Under the pieces are notes generated by a model. That model saw only the letters and a list, made by a program, of their open reading frames with translations, did no database searches and had not been told where the DNA came from. This document shows, piece by piece, positions 9,096-18,574 of a stretch of DNA of 64,000 nt; position 1 is the stretch's first letter; every line of letters begins with the position of its first letter. The stretch covers positions 62,001-126,000 of the forward strand of contig NZ_SMYN01000001.1 in NCBI RefSeq assembly GCF_004959935.1, given 5' to 3'. The position numbers and the translations under genes are program-made. This DNA comes from Falsirhodobacter xinxiangensis. GTDB lineage: Bacteria; Pseudomonadota; Alphaproteobacteria; Rhodobacterales; Rhodobacteraceae.

Positions 9096-10010
9096 ATGGA
9101 TTCGCAACGCAGCCTTTCGCTCCGCTCCTGGGCTGAGCTTTTTCTGATCGCCCTGTTCTGGGGCGGATCGTTCCTTGCAAATCGCCTTGCGCTCGACTCG
9201 GTGGGCGTTCATGCCGTCGTCGCGGCACGCTGCCTTGGCGCCTGTGCGATCCTTTGGGTGGTGGTGCTGGCGCGCGGATATGCGGTGCCGCGCAGCCCGC
9301 GCATCTGGGTCGGGTTCATGGTGCTGGGCATCCTGAACAACGTGCTGCCGTTTTCCTTGATCACATGGGCGCAGCTTTCGGTTCCCAGCGGGCTGGCGGC
9401 GATTTTGAACGCTTCGACCGCGATCTTCGGCGTTTTGGTCGCGGCGCTGGTCTTCGGCGATGAACGGCTCAGCCGCCGAAGGCTGGCTGGCGTGTTGACC
9501 GGATTCGTCGGCGTGGTGATCGTGATCGGACCGGACGTGCTGCACCGGCTGGACCTGACATCGCTGGCGCAGATCGCGCTTCTGGGCGCGGCGCTCAGCT
9601 ATGCCTTTGCCGGAGCGTTCGGGCGCATCGCGACGCGCGGGATCGCGCCTGTCGTGGCGGCGGCGGGGATGCTGACGTTTTCGGCCGCGATCTCGGTGCC
9701 GCTGATGCTTTGGACCGAAGGGCTGCCGGTCCTGCCCACTCCGACAGCCGCAGCGGCGCTTGCCTATCTTGCCGCCATCTCCACCGCAGCGGCGTATCTG
9801 CTGTATTATCGCCTGCTGTCCACGGCGGGTGCGGGCAATACCAGCCTCGTGACGCTTCTGGTTGCACCGATCGCGATCACCCTCGGCGCGCTGGTGTTGG
9901 ACGAAACGCTGCCGCTGCGGGCCTTTGCGGGGTTCGCGGCACTGGGCCTTGGGCTTCTGATCCTCGATGGGCGCATCTTTTCGCGTGTGCGTGCCCGCGC
10001 CGCACGCTAA
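9096..10010 (+). CDS. EamA-domain (DMT superfamily) transporter
   Basis: A 304-residue inner-membrane protein with about ten transmembrane segments arranged as two EamA repeats (about 12-145 and 158-292). Typical markers are FWGGSFLANRLAL at the start of the first repeat, PSGLAAILNASTAIFG in its middle and LLVAPIAITLGALVLDETL at the end of the second. Members export amino acids, metabolites or drugs; the substrate cannot be told from sequence. The gene begins about 20 bases after the hairpin that follows the FadL-type gene, so it is likely transcribed separately. Confidence 0.88.
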   Translation: MDSQRSLSLRSWAELFLIALFWGGSFLANRLALDSVGVHAVVAARCLGACAILWVVVLARGYAVPRSPRIWVGFMVLGILNNVLPFSLITWAQLSVPSGLAAILNASTAIFGVLVAALVFGDERLSRRRLAGVLTGFVGVVIVIGPDVLHRLDLTSLAQIALLGAALSYAFAGAFGRIATRGIAPVVAAAGMLTFSAAISVPLMLWTEGLPVLPTPTAAAALAYLAAISTAAAYLLYYRLLSTAGAGNTSLVTLLVAPIAITLGALVLDETLPLRAFAGFAALGLGLLILDGRIFSRVRARAAR

Positions 10011-10037
10011 GCAAGCGGGAAAACCCAAGGGGGCGCG

Positions 10038-10898
10038 ATGATCTACGGCTCGGCGAAGGATTGGATTGGGGCGAAACGCAAGCGCGTGCTGCTGTTCGGC
10101 ATGTCGGGTCTGGGCAAGACCCATGTGTCGAACCTGCTGCGGGACAGCGGGCAATGGTTCCATTACTCGGTCGATTACCGCATCGGCACGCGGTATATGG
10201 GCGAGCATATCGCCGACAACTTCAAGCGCGAAGCGATGAAGGTGCCGTTCCTGCGCGAATTGCTGATGACCGACTCGGTCTATATCGCGTCCAACATCAC
10301 CTTCGACAATCTTGCGCCGCTTTCGACCTATCTGGGCAAGCCGGGCGATCCGGCGCGGGGCGGGCTGGCCTTCGACGAATATCGCAAACGTCAGGACCAG
10401 CACCGCGAGGCGGAGATCGCCTCGCTGCTGGACACCACCCGTTTCGTCGCGCGCGCGGACGAGCTTTACGGCTACCCCAATTTCGTCTGCGATTCGGGCG
10501 GATCGATCTGCGAGGTGGTCGATCCCGAAGATCCCGCCGATCCGGTGATGACGGAACTGTCGAAGAACCTGCTGATGGTCTGGATCAGGGGGTCCGAGGC
10601 GCATACCGCGGAACTGGTCCGCCGTTTCGACCGCGCGCCGAAGCCGATGTATTACCAGCCGCAATTCCTGCTGGAGGCGTGGGACGCCTATCGCGCCGAA
10701 AAGGGCGAGACCGTGGACCCCGACGATTTCATCCGCTGGACCTATGCCCGCGCGTTGGCCCACCGCCAGCCGCGCTATGCCGCGATGGCCCGCTGGGGCG
10801 TCACCGTCACCGCCGAAGAGGTCGGCGGATTGCATGACGCGCAAGGCTTCACGGACCTGATCGCCCGCGCACTGGAAAACCGCGGTGCGGACGCATAA
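10038..10898 (+). CDS. Conserved P-loop ATPase of unknown function
   Basis: A 286-residue soluble protein with a Walker A motif at residues 21-28 (GMSGLGKT) after a short hydrophobic strand. A possible Walker-B-like or substrate segment lies in YPNFVCDSGGSICEVVDPED near residues 146-165. The fold is probably a nucleoside-kinase-like P-loop, but no named family was recognised with certainty. It lies 22 bases before metA on the same strand and may be co-transcribed with it. It could be a small-molecule kinase or a regulatory ATPase; I cannot choose between them. Confidence 0.75.
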   Translation: MIYGSAKDWIGAKRKRVLLFGMSGLGKTHVSNLLRDSGQWFHYSVDYRIGTRYMGEHIADNFKREAMKVPFLRELLMTDSVYIASNITFDNLAPLSTYLGKPGDPARGGLAFDEYRKRQDQHREAEIASLLDTTRFVARADELYGYPNFVCDSGGSICEVVDPEDPADPVMTELSKNLLMVWIRGSEAHTAELVRRFDRAPKPMYYQPQFLLEAWDAYRAEKGETVDPDDFIRWTYARALAHRQPRYAAMARWGVTVTAEEVGGLHDAQGFTDLIARALENRGADA

Positions 10899-10920
10899 CT
10901 AGACGAAAAAAGGTAACGTC

Positions 10921-11838
10921 ATGCCCATCACCCTGCCCGAATCCCTGCCTGCCTATGACATCCTCTCGACCGAGGGTGTGATGGTCATGTCGCCGGGCCG
11001 GGCAGCGATGCAGGACATCAGGCCGCTGCGGATCGGGCTGTTAAACCTGATGCCCAAGAAGATCCAGACCGAGAACCAATTCGCGCGCCTGATCGGAGCG
11101 ACCCCGCTTCAGATCGACTTCCAGTTGATCCGCATGACCGAGCATCAGACGAAGAACACCGCCGCGGAGCACATGGCCGAATTCTATCGCCCGTTCCAGG
11201 ATGTGAAGCACGAGAAGTTCGACGGCCTGATCATCACCGGCGCCCCGATCGAGCATCTGCCGTTCGAGCAGGTCACCTATTGGGACGAGTTGCGAGAGGT
11301 GTTCGACTGGACGCAGACCAACGTGCATTCCACCTTCGGCGTCTGCTGGGGCGGGATGGCGATGATCCACCATTTCCACGGCGTTGCGAAACATGCGCTG
11401 GACGCCAAGGCATTCGGCTGTTTCCGGCACCGCAACCTGAACCCGACCTCGCCCTATCTGCGCGGATTTTCAGACGATTTCGTGATCCCGGTCAGCCGCT
11501 GGACCGAGATGAGCGAGGGCGAGATCTGTTCCAAGCCGGGTCTGAAGACGCTGCTGGGCTCGGACGAGGTGGGGCCGTGTCTGGTCGAAGATGCAGGGCA
11601 CCGCGCGCTCTATATCTTCAACCATTTCGAATATGACAACGATACGCTGAAACAGGAATACGACCGCGATGTCGCAGCCGGCACGCCCATCAACGTGCCC
11701 TGCAACTACTATCCCGGCGATGACCCGTCGAAGCCGCCGCTGAACCGCTGGCGCAGCCACGCGCATCTTCTTTACGGCAACTGGATCAACGAGATTTACC
11801 AGACGACCTATTATGACATGGAGAAGATTGGCAGCTAG
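10921..11838 (+). CDS. metA: Homoserine O-acyltransferase of the MetA family, acetyl type
   Basis: First committed enzyme of methionine synthesis, activating the hydroxyl of homoserine. The 305 residues begin [15 protein letters not shown], and the catalytic cysteine is Cys142 in [10 protein letters not shown]. Residue 111 is glutamate ([12 protein letters not shown]). In this family Glu111 is associated with acetyl-CoA use and Gly111, as in E. coli, with succinyl-CoA. The protein is therefore predicted to be a homoserine O-acetyltransferase despite the MetA name. The gene has AAAAAAGG upstream and its last 26 bases overlap the next gene. No SAM riboswitch is visible before it. Confidence 0.92.
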   Translation: MPITLPESLPAYDILSTEGVMVMSPGRAAMQDIRPLRIGLLNLMPKKIQTENQFARLIGATPLQIDFQLIRMTEHQTKNTAAEHMAEFYRPFQDVKHEKFDGLIITGAPIEHLPFEQVTYWDELREVFDWTQTNVHSTFGVCWGGMAMIHHFHGVAKHALDAKAFGCFRHRNLNPTSPYLRGFSDDFVIPVSRWTEMSEGEICSKPGLKTLLGSDEVGPCLVEDAGHRALYIFNHFEYDNDTLKQEYDRDVAAGTPINVPCNYYPGDDPSKPPLNRWRSHAHLLYGNWINEIYQTTYYDMEKIGS

Positions 11839-12739
11839 CCTGCTGCTGCTGGCCGCTTGCGGTCCGCTGGCCGACAGCCGGGCCAAGCGGATCGAAGCGC
11901 GAAACCCGCCCGAGGGCCGGATGGTCCGCGTCGCGGAGGCCGTGATCCACGCCGAAGTGCAGGGGAGCGGCCCCGACCTGGTGCTGATCCACGGCGCCAG
12001 CGGCAACACCCGCGACATGGCGGCACTGGCCGATGCGCTTCAGGACCGCTATCGCGTCATCAGTTTCGACCGCCCCGGTCAGGGATATTCCAGCGATCTC
12101 GGCGCCAAGGGCAATAGCCCAATGGTGCAGGCCGATTATCTGCGCGCTGCGGCGCGTCAGCTTGGCGTGCATGATCCCATCGTGCTTGGCCATTCCTATG
12201 GCGGCGCGGTCGCAATGGCCTGGGCGCTGATCGAGCCGGATACGCATGGCGTGGTGCTGGTGTCGGGCGCAGTGCTGCCATGGGAGGGGGGGCTTGACGG
12301 TGTCTACGGCCTTGCGGCGACCCCGTTGGGCGAGGCGACTTTGGAGCCGCTGGCCTCGGCTTTCCTGCCCGATTGGGCGCTGGACCGGATCGTCCGCACG
12401 CTGTTCGCGCCGCAGGACCCGCCCGATGGTTACGCCGAAGCCATCGCCGCCGATCTTGCCCTGCGGCCCCTGCCCCTGCGCACCAACCTGCGGCAATTGA
12501 CCCGCCTGAAGCCGCATCTGGCGCTGATGGCGAAGCATTACCGCGCCCTGACCCTGCCGATCGAGATCGTCCACGGCAGCGCCGACCAGACCGTATCGCC
12601 GCGCATCCAGTCGCTGCCGATGACCCAACTTCCGAATGTGCATCTGACGCTGCTGCCCGGTGTCGGCCACATGGCGCATCACGTCGCCACGGCCGATGTC
12701 GTGGCCGCCATTGACCGCGCCTCTGCCCGAGGGCGATAA
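11813..12739 (+). CDS. Alpha/beta hydrolase, predicted lipoprotein
   Basis: A 308-residue serine hydrolase of the alpha/beta fold. The nucleophile is Ser128 in GHSYGG, the oxyanion region is [11 protein letters not shown], and the likely acid and base are in HGSADQTV and GVGHMAHH near the C-terminus. The N-terminus looks like a lipoprotein signal with lipobox LLAAC, giving Cys16 as the acylated residue, so the enzyme is probably membrane-anchored in the periplasm. The start overlaps the end of metA by 26 bases, and the ATG is kept because it gives a complete signal peptide. The substrate is unknown; a role in methionine synthesis is not implied. Confidence 0.85.
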   Translation: MTWRRLAASLLLLAACGPLADSRAKRIEARNPPEGRMVRVAEAVIHAEVQGSGPDLVLIHGASGNTRDMAALADALQDRYRVISFDRPGQGYSSDLGAKGNSPMVQADYLRAAARQLGVHDPIVLGHSYGGAVAMAWALIEPDTHGVVLVSGAVLPWEGGLDGVYGLAATPLGEATLEPLASAFLPDWALDRIVRTLFAPQDPPDGYAEAIAADLALRPLPLRTNLRQLTRLKPHLALMAKHYRALTLPIEIVHGSADQTVSPRIQSLPMTQLPNVHLTLLPGVGHMAHHVATADVVAAIDRASARGR

Positions 12740-12758
12740 AGGGCGAAAGGAGACGCTC

Positions 12759-13622
12759 ATGGACCTGCCTTTCAGCGGCGCTATCACGAAATACCTTGAG
12801 GGCGGGGCCCCGAAAGACATCCGCCGTGCGATCGAAAAAGCAGGCAAGGATGACATCCTCGATCCCAGCTATCCTTATGACGAGGAGATGAAGCGCAAGG
12901 ATTACGAGGCGCGGATGGACCTGCTGCAACGCCAGCTTGTCCGCATGATCGCGCAGCTTCGCGCATCGAAACAGCGACTGGTCGTGGTGTTCGAGGGGCG
13001 CGACGCCGCCGGCAAGGGCGGCACCATCGCCGCCATGCGCGAGAACCTGAACCCTCGCGCCGCCGGGGTCGTCGCGCTCTCCGCGCCTTCGGACCGCGAG
13101 GCGACGCAATGGTATTTCCAACGCTACGTCGATTGGCTGCCCGCGGGCGGCGAGATGGTGATGTTCGACCGCAGTTGGTATAACCGCGGCGTGGTCGAAA
13201 AGGTCTTCGGCTTCTGCACAGACACGCAGCGCGAACGCTTCTTCCGCCAGCTTCCGGAATTCGAACATCTGCTGGTGGACGAGGGCATCACGCTGGTAAA
13301 ACTGTGGCTGGACGTGGGCCGCGCCGAGCAGCTTCGCCGTTTCATCGCGCGCGAGAACGACCCGCTGAAACAGTGGAAGCTGAGCCAGGTCGATATCGAG
13401 GGGCTGCGCAAATGGGACGACTATACCGCTGCCATCGACGAGACGCTGGCCCGCAGCCACACCGCTTTCGCGCCGTGGACCGTCATCCGGTCGGATGACA
13501 AGAAGCGTGCGCGGCTGGCCGCGATCCAGACCGTGCTGCGCGCCGTCGATTTCGACAAGGACGAAGACGCCATCGGCACGCCCGATCCCCTGATCTGCGG
13601 CGGCCCTGAAATCCGTGCCTAG
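12759..13622 (+). CDS. ppk2: Polyphosphate kinase 2
   Basis: Transfers phosphate between polyphosphate and nucleotides (NDP to NTP or the reverse). The 287-residue single-domain length fits PPK2. The Walker A motif is [13 protein letters not shown] (about 80-92), and the lid and Walker B region follow as [19 protein letters not shown], a hallmark of the family. An AAAGGAG ribosome-binding site lies seven bases before the ATG. The gene overlaps the following TetR gene by eight bases, so they form an operon. Which nucleotide it prefers cannot be told from sequence. Confidence 0.95.
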   Translation: MDLPFSGAITKYLEGGAPKDIRRAIEKAGKDDILDPSYPYDEEMKRKDYEARMDLLQRQLVRMIAQLRASKQRLVVVFEGRDAAGKGGTIAAMRENLNPRAAGVVALSAPSDREATQWYFQRYVDWLPAGGEMVMFDRSWYNRGVVEKVFGFCTDTQRERFFRQLPEFEHLLVDEGITLVKLWLDVGRAEQLRRFIARENDPLKQWKLSQVDIEGLRKWDDYTAAIDETLARSHTAFAPWTVIRSDDKKRARLAAIQTVLRAVDFDKDEDAIGTPDPLICGGPEIRA

Positions 13623-14217
13623 ACAGGGATACCACCACGGCAATCTGCGGCAGGCACTGGTCGATGCCGCCCTTGGGCTGATCGCGGAAAAGGGGCCGCA
13701 GGGCTTCACCCTGTCCGAGGCCGCCAAGGCCGCCGAAGTCACGCCCGCCGCCGTCTATCGCCATTTCGCAGGCCGCGACGAATTGCTGGTCGAGGTGGCG
13801 CGGCAGGGCTACGACATCTTCGGCGCGCTGATGGAATATGTCTTCGACGATGGCAAGCCTTCGGCGCTGGCGGCATTCGAATCCGTCGGTCGCGCCTATC
13901 TGGCCTTTGCCCGAAAATATCCCGGCCATTACAAGGCAATGTTCGAGAGTGGCCTGCCCCATGCCGATGTCGCAATCGCGGCGCGGAAATGCAACGAAGT
14001 GCTGGAGAACGCCGCCGCCCGCCTGTCGGAACATATTCCGCCCGAGAAGCGTCCGCCCGCCGCGATGTTCTCGGCCCATATCTGGGCGATGAGCCATGGC
14101 GTGGTGGAGCTGTTCACCCGTGGCGGCGCGCGATCTCCCTTCCCGCCCGAGGATTTGCTGGAAGCCGGGATCGGGATATATTTGCGCGGTCTGGGCCTGT
14201 TGCCGCCCGACGCTTAG
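13615..14217 (+). CDS. TetR/AcrR-family regulator
   Basis: A 200-residue repressor-type protein. The N-terminal helix-turn-helix spans about residues 12-52 ([24 protein letters not shown] is typical of the family when read across its recognition helix). The C-terminal half resembles the WHG-type ligand-binding domain. The start is GTG at 13615, inside the end of ppk2, with an eight-base overlap. Its tail overlaps the end of the opposing ATPase gene by four bases. The ligand and targets are unknown; control of its own operon with ppk2 is possible but no operator was seen. Confidence 0.88.
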   Translation: MPRQGYHHGNLRQALVDAALGLIAEKGPQGFTLSEAAKAAEVTPAAVYRHFAGRDELLVEVARQGYDIFGALMEYVFDDGKPSALAAFESVGRAYLAFARKYPGHYKAMFESGLPHADVAIAARKCNEVLENAAARLSEHIPPEKRPPAAMFSAHIWAMSHGVVELFTRGGARSPFPPEDLLEAGIGIYLRGLGLLPPDA

Positions 14218-15323
14218 CGGAACAGGACCAGCGCGCCCGGGCTCCACGCGATGCGGGTGCGCGCACCACGGTCCAGCACGGGCCGCCCGAAGACGTTGCG
14301 CATCGACAGGCGCACCATCTTCTGCGTCCCGTCTATCTTCACGTCGTAATAGGTCATGTCGCCGTAATAGACGACCTCCTCGATCACGGCACCGACCTCG
14401 CGATCCGTCGCCTGCTGGCCTTCATGCAGGATGGTCAGCGTTTCGGGGCGGAAACCGATGCTGGCCGATTTCCCCGGCGCTTCGCTTGCCGCCTGTTTCG
14501 GATCGACATGGATGCGCCCGAAGCCCTGCGCCTCCACCTCGATCGAGCCTGCGGTTTCGGAAATAACCTCGGCGGGCAGGAAGTTCATCGTGCCGATGAA
14601 ATCCGCGACGCGGCGGCTGTTGGGGCGGCGATAAAGGGTTTCGGCATCCGAAAGCTGCGCGATTTCACCCTCGAACATCACGGCGATGCGGTCGGACATG
14701 ACCAGCGCCTCCTCCTGATCGTGGGTGACCAGAATGAACGTGATGCCGACCTGCCGTTGCAGCTTGATAAGCTCCACCTGCATCTGCTCGCGCATCTTCT
14801 TGTCCAGCGCCGAAAGCGGCTCGTCCAGCAGCAGCACCTTGGGCTTCAGGATCAGCGCGCGGGCCAGCGCAACCCGCTGCCGCTGCCCGCCCGAAAGGGC
14901 ATGGGCCGCACGGGCGCCGTATCCCTTCAGCCCGACCATCTCCAACGCCTCGGCCACGCGGGCATCAAGGTCGGCCTTCGCCAGCCGCTGCTTGCGCAAC
15001 CCGAAACCGACGTTCTGCGCCACGGTCAGGTGGGGAAAGATCGCATAGCTCTGAAACACCATGTTGGTCGGGCGCTTGTTCGGCGGGATGTCGGTCGCAT
15101 CCTTGCCGTCGATCAGCACCACCCCTTCGGATATCCCCTCAAACCCCGCGATGGTGCGCAGAAGGGTCGTCTTGCCGCAGCCCGACGGGCCCAGAAGCGA
15201 AAAGAACTCGCCCGCGCGGATGGTCGCGCTGATGCCGCGCAGCGCGTGGTAATCGCCATACCATTTATGGACATCCTTAAACTCGATCATCGTCTGACCG
15301 GAAGCGGCGGGTTTGGGGATCAC
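14214..15323 (-). CDS. Polyamine-type ABC transporter ATPase
   Basis: A 369-residue ATPase of the PotA type. It has Walker A GPSGCGKTT (about 45-53), Q-loop VFQSYAIFPHL, signature [15 protein letters not shown], Walker B VLLLDEPLSALD and the H-loop THD. A C-terminal TOBE domain (about 250-365) is typical of spermidine/putrescine and related importers. It is the last gene of a regulator-permease-permease-ATPase operon and overlaps the preceding permease by four bases. The substrate is uncertain: opines, other amines and iron use similar systems, and no periplasmic binding protein lies in the window. Confidence 0.9.
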   Translation of the reverse strand: MIPKPAASGQTMIEFKDVHKWYGDYHALRGISATIRAGEFFSLLGPSGCGKTTLLRTIAGFEGISEGVVLIDGKDATDIPPNKRPTNMVFQSYAIFPHLTVAQNVGFGLRKQRLAKADLDARVAEALEMVGLKGYGARAAHALSGGQRQRVALARALILKPKVLLLDEPLSALDKKMREQMQVELIKLQRQVGITFILVTHDQEEALVMSDRIAVMFEGEIAQLSDAETLYRRPNSRRVADFIGTMNFLPAEVISETAGSIEVEAQGFGRIHVDPKQAASEAPGKSASIGFRPETLTILHEGQQATDREVGAVIEEVVYYGDMTYYDVKIDGTQKMVRLSMRNVFGRPVLDRGARTRIAWSPGALVLFR

Positions 15324-16126
15324 AGGAAACCTCCGGTATCCTTGCCGCCGGATTTCGCGATGCCGCGACGGCGGAAGTATTCAGCGATGGACAAAAGCAG
15401 GATCGACAGCGCCACGAGGATCGTGCCCAGCGCCATGATGACCGGGACCGATTGCGGAAAGCGGAACTGCGAGAAGATGTAGACCGGCAGCGTGACCTGC
15501 GTGCCGCCAAGGAAGAAGGCGATGATGAACTCGTCCAGCGAAATGGTGAAGGAGATCAGCAGCGACGAGATGATCCCCGGCATCACCAGCGGCAGGATGA
15601 CAAGGCGGAAGGCCGAGACAGGCGTCTCGCCCAGGTCATAGGCGGCTTCCTCCAGTGACCGGTCGAGGCTCTGGAACGCCGAGCTCAGGATCGCGATCGT
15701 GAAGGGCGTCGTCATCAGCACGTGGCCAAGGATGACCGTGAAGATCGACAGCGGCACCCCGATTCCCAAAAGCACCACCAGCAGCGACACCGCCACGATG
15801 ATCTCTGGCAGGACCAGCGGCAGCATGATCAGCCCCATGATCCCGGCCTTGCCGGGGAATTTGTAGCGGGTCGAGGCGCGCGCCGCAAAGATGCCGAGCG
15901 CGGTCGCGATCACGGCGGTCGAGATGGCGATGATCATCGAATTCTTCAGCGCCGGCCAAAGCCCCGGTGCCACCCACATCTCCGAGAACCACTTGGTCGT
16001 GAACCCGTTCAGCGGGAAAGCGATGACCGTCGCGTCGTTGAAGGCGAACATCGGCAGCAGCACGATAGGCGCGTAAAGAAAGACCAGATAGGCCAGCGCA
16101 TAGAGCTTGAACCAGCCGCCCTTCAT
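15320..16126 (-). CDS. ABC transporter permease, PotC type
   Basis: A 268-residue inner-membrane permease with six predicted transmembrane segments. The cytoplasmic EAA loop that docks the ATPase reads EEAAYDLGETPVSAFRLVILPLV. The start ATG at 16126 gives MKGGWFKLYALAYLVFLYAP, with a first membrane segment at once, as in PotC proteins. It overlaps the upstream permease and the downstream ATPase gene by four bases each, so the three are coupled. Confidence 0.9.
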   Translation of the reverse strand: MKGGWFKLYALAYLVFLYAPIVLLPMFAFNDATVIAFPLNGFTTKWFSEMWVAPGLWPALKNSMIIAISTAVIATALGIFAARASTRYKFPGKAGIMGLIMLPLVLPEIIVAVSLLVVLLGIGVPLSIFTVILGHVLMTTPFTIAILSSAFQSLDRSLEEAAYDLGETPVSAFRLVILPLVMPGIISSLLISFTISLDEFIIAFFLGGTQVTLPVYIFSQFRFPQSVPVIMALGTILVALSILLLSIAEYFRRRGIAKSGGKDTGGFL

Positions 16127-17001
16127 TTCGGTGCCCTCAGGTAACGGCGGGTCAGGCCAAGGAAGATCAGGCTGATGATGGCGACGATGCCCATGGCCGA
16201 TACCGCGATGGCCGATCCCAGCGGATAATTGTCGAGCCGCAGATATTGCAGCTGGATCAGGTTGGCGACCATCCGCCCTTCCGGCCCGCCGACAAGCTGG
16301 GGCGTTACGTAATCGCCGATGGTCGGGATGAAGACGATCAGCACCGATGCGACGACGCCCGGCATCGCCAATGGCAGTGTCACGCGGCAAAAGGTGGCGA
16401 ATTTCGTCTCGCCCAGATCCTGCCCGGCTTCCAGAAGCGAGCGGTCGATCTTCTCCAGCGCGACGAAGATCGGCAGGATCGCAAAGGGCGCATAGGCATG
16501 TGCCAGCGTGATGACGACCGAATTCGTGTTGTAAAGCAGGAAGGTCAGCGGCTCGTCGATGATCCCAAGGCTGAGCAGCCCGGAATTGACCACGCCGTTA
16601 TAGCCGAGGATCACCTTCCACAGGAAGACGCGGATCAGATAGCTGGTCCAGAATGGGATGGTAATCAGGAACAGCCACAAGGATTTCCGCGACGGATCGA
16701 CGTGGAAGCTCACGAAATACGCGACCGGGAATGCCAGCAGCACCGTCGCCGCGGTCACCAGAACCGATACCAGAAGCGAGCGGAGCATCACGGTGCGGTA
16801 AAGCGGATTTACCCAAGTTTCCCAGTAGTTTGCGAGCGTGAACTCACGTATCACCTCAAGATAGCCATCAGTGAAGAAACTATAGAGGATGATGGTCGCG
16901 AGCGGTGCCGCCAACAGCACGAGCGCATAGATGGCCGGCGGGCTGACAAGAAGCAGGCCGCTTGACGCTTCGGTTCCGGCGCCGCGGGCGCTTCGCTTCA
17001 T
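16123..17001 (-). CDS. ABC transporter permease, PotB type
   Basis: A 292-residue permease with a basic N-terminal tail (MKRSARGAGTEASSG), a first membrane segment near residues 18-40, a long periplasmic loop and five further segments. The EAA loop is LLEAGQDLGETKFATFCRV. I chose the ATG at 17001; an upstream start would add a non-conserved stretch. The gene sits 87 bases after the MocR-type regulator on the same strand, so the regulator probably heads this operon. Confidence 0.88.
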   Translation of the reverse strand: MKRSARGAGTEASSGLLLVSPPAIYALVLLAAPLATIILYSFFTDGYLEVIREFTLANYWETWVNPLYRTVMLRSLLVSVLVTAATVLLAFPVAYFVSFHVDPSRKSLWLFLITIPFWTSYLIRVFLWKVILGYNGVVNSGLLSLGIIDEPLTFLLYNTNSVVITLAHAYAPFAILPIFVALEKIDRSLLEAGQDLGETKFATFCRVTLPLAMPGVVASVLIVFIPTIGDYVTPQLVGGPEGRMVANLIQLQYLRLDNYPLGSAIAVSAMGIVAIISLIFLGLTRRYLRAPK

Positions 17002-17088
17002 ACAGGTATTCCCGGTCAGACGTGTCGGCGGGATTCTGCATAGCGGCGGCAACCGCGACAAGAGTTTTTTCGCGATTTTTCCAGACTG

Positions 17089-18489
17089 TTACACGGCAAT
17101 CTCGGCGGGGGGCGACAGTAACAGGCGCCGGAGCCGCGCAAGGCCCGCATCGAAATGATCGCGCGGGATGCCGCCCGCGATCGCCAGACGCACCGCGTTG
17201 GGCGATCGGCCATGCACCAGCGCATACTCGTCCGCCGATCGGACCATCACGCCTTCCGCCTCGGCCATGCGGGTGAAGGTGGAGGCCCGCCACCCCGAGG
17301 GCAGCCGCAGCCACACGAACGGCAGACCCGGCTGCCAGACCAGATCCTGCCCCTCCAGCGCCGCGACGATCACCCCCAAGCGTTCTGCAAACTCGGCCTG
17401 CACCGACCGGCGAAGCTCCTCTGCCGCCCCCGAGGTCAGCAGATCGAGGCTCAACTCCGCCACCGGGCGCGCAAGAGCGAAACTGATATGCTGCGCCGTC
17501 AGCCGCCCCGCGTTCCCCATCCCCTGCGGGCAGATCACATAGCCGAACCGCAGCGCCGCCGAGACGGATTTCGACATGCTGCCGACATACCATGTCCGCT
17601 CCGGCGCATGGGCGCGGATGGCGGCATAGCTGCTTTCGGCAACGGAATAGCAGTCATCCTCGATCACCTGCAGGTCATAGGCCCGAGCGATCAGCGCAAT
17701 TTCGGACCGGCGGGATTCGGGCATCCGGGCGGCGGTCGGGTTCTGCGCTTCGGTCGTCGTGCACAGCACCTGCGGGCCGTGGCGGCGGCAGGCTGCCTCC
17801 AGCGCATCGGGACGCAGGCCGTGCTGGTCGAGCTCGACCCCCACCACCTCGGCCCGCGCCAGTCGCGCTGCGTGACGGAACCCCGGATAGGCCAGATCCT
17901 CGGCCAGAACCACCGGGCGTTCACCACGCAGGCAGCAGGACAGGATCAGGTTGATCGCCGCCTGCCCGCCATTCGTCAGCGTCACGTCATCCACCGACAC
18001 AGGCCCCAGCAGGCGGTCCGACACCCAGCCAAGGATTGCGGCACGCAACGGCTCCTCGGCCCTCTGGCTGGGGTAATCCACATAATCGTCGCCCACGGCA
18101 TCCGCCATCCGATGCATCGCCGCCTTGAGCACCGCCGCCTGCCCCACACGCGGAAGCGAGGGAGATCGCAGATCCACCACATTCGCCGATATGCCGCCGC
18201 TGTCCACATACAATGGCTGGGTCGGCCCGAATTGTGGCGATCGGGCCGTCACGAATGTGCCCCTGCCCACCGTTGCCGAAAGCAGCCCTTCCTGCGTTGC
18301 GATCTGATAGGCGCGTGACACGGTTCCCGGCGTGACCTGAAGCCTCCATGCCAATTCGCGCACTGTCGGCAGTTGCGCACCGGGCATCAAAACACCCTCG
18401 CGAACTGCATCCCTAAGCGCCCGGGACACGGCTTGATATTTCGGCCCGGCATATTGTGACAGGTCGGGCGTCCATATTGTATCAGTCAC
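17089..18489 (-). CDS. MocR-type regulator (GntR helix-turn-helix fused to an aminotransferase-like domain)
   Basis: A 466-residue fusion of an N-terminal winged helix (about 10-80, LPTVRELAWRLQVTPGTVSR) and a fold-type I PLP-binding domain (about 110-460). The PLP lysine lies in the SMSKS motif near residue 305, and the cofactor aspartate in IEDDCY. Such proteins usually sense an amine or amino acid through PLP. The start is taken as GTG at 18489, giving (V)TDTIWTPDLSQYAG, because no ATG fits. It precedes a polyamine-type ABC operon on the same strand and is divergent from a DUF1127 gene, with 9-base direct repeats between. Confidence 0.88.
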   Translation of the reverse strand: MTDTIWTPDLSQYAGPKYQAVSRALRDAVREGVLMPGAQLPTVRELAWRLQVTPGTVSRAYQIATQEGLLSATVGRGTFVTARSPQFGPTQPLYVDSGGISANVVDLRSPSLPRVGQAAVLKAAMHRMADAVGDDYVDYPSQRAEEPLRAAILGWVSDRLLGPVSVDDVTLTNGGQAAINLILSCCLRGERPVVLAEDLAYPGFRHAARLARAEVVGVELDQHGLRPDALEAACRRHGPQVLCTTTEAQNPTAARMPESRRSEIALIARAYDLQVIEDDCYSVAESSYAAIRAHAPERTWYVGSMSKSVSAALRFGYVICPQGMGNAGRLTAQHISFALARPVAELSLDLLTSGAAEELRRSVQAEFAERLGVIVAALEGQDLVWQPGLPFVWLRLPSGWRASTFTRMAEAEGVMVRSADEYALVHGRSPNAVRLAIAGGIPRDHFDAGLARLRRLLLSPPAEIAV

Positions 18490-18557
18490 AATGAATCTCT
18501 GGCTGGATGAAGCGGAACAATCTACATTGATCTTATCGAATAATGTGGATTGTATCA
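18476..18557. promoter_or_regulatory. Direct repeats ATTGTATCA, candidate MocR operator
   Basis: ATTGTATCA occurs at 18476-18484 and again at 18549-18557, 73 bases apart on the same strand. The first copy covers the first codons of the regulator and the second lies 18 bases before the DUF1127 start. Direct repeats in the divergent region are the usual operator layout of MocR/GabR-type proteins. The assignment is an inference. Confidence 0.45.
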
Positions 18558-18574
18558 ATACAGAAGGTTCTACC

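Noticed and set aside
8499-10844. Open minus-strand frame of about 780 codons across the FadL, EamA and P-loop genes
   Set aside because: It spans three recognised + strand genes and an intergenic hairpin, and its composition is that of a shadow frame.
10899-10920. Possible SAM riboswitch before metA
   Set aside because: Only 22 bases separate the P-loop gene from metA, which leaves no room for a riboswitch.
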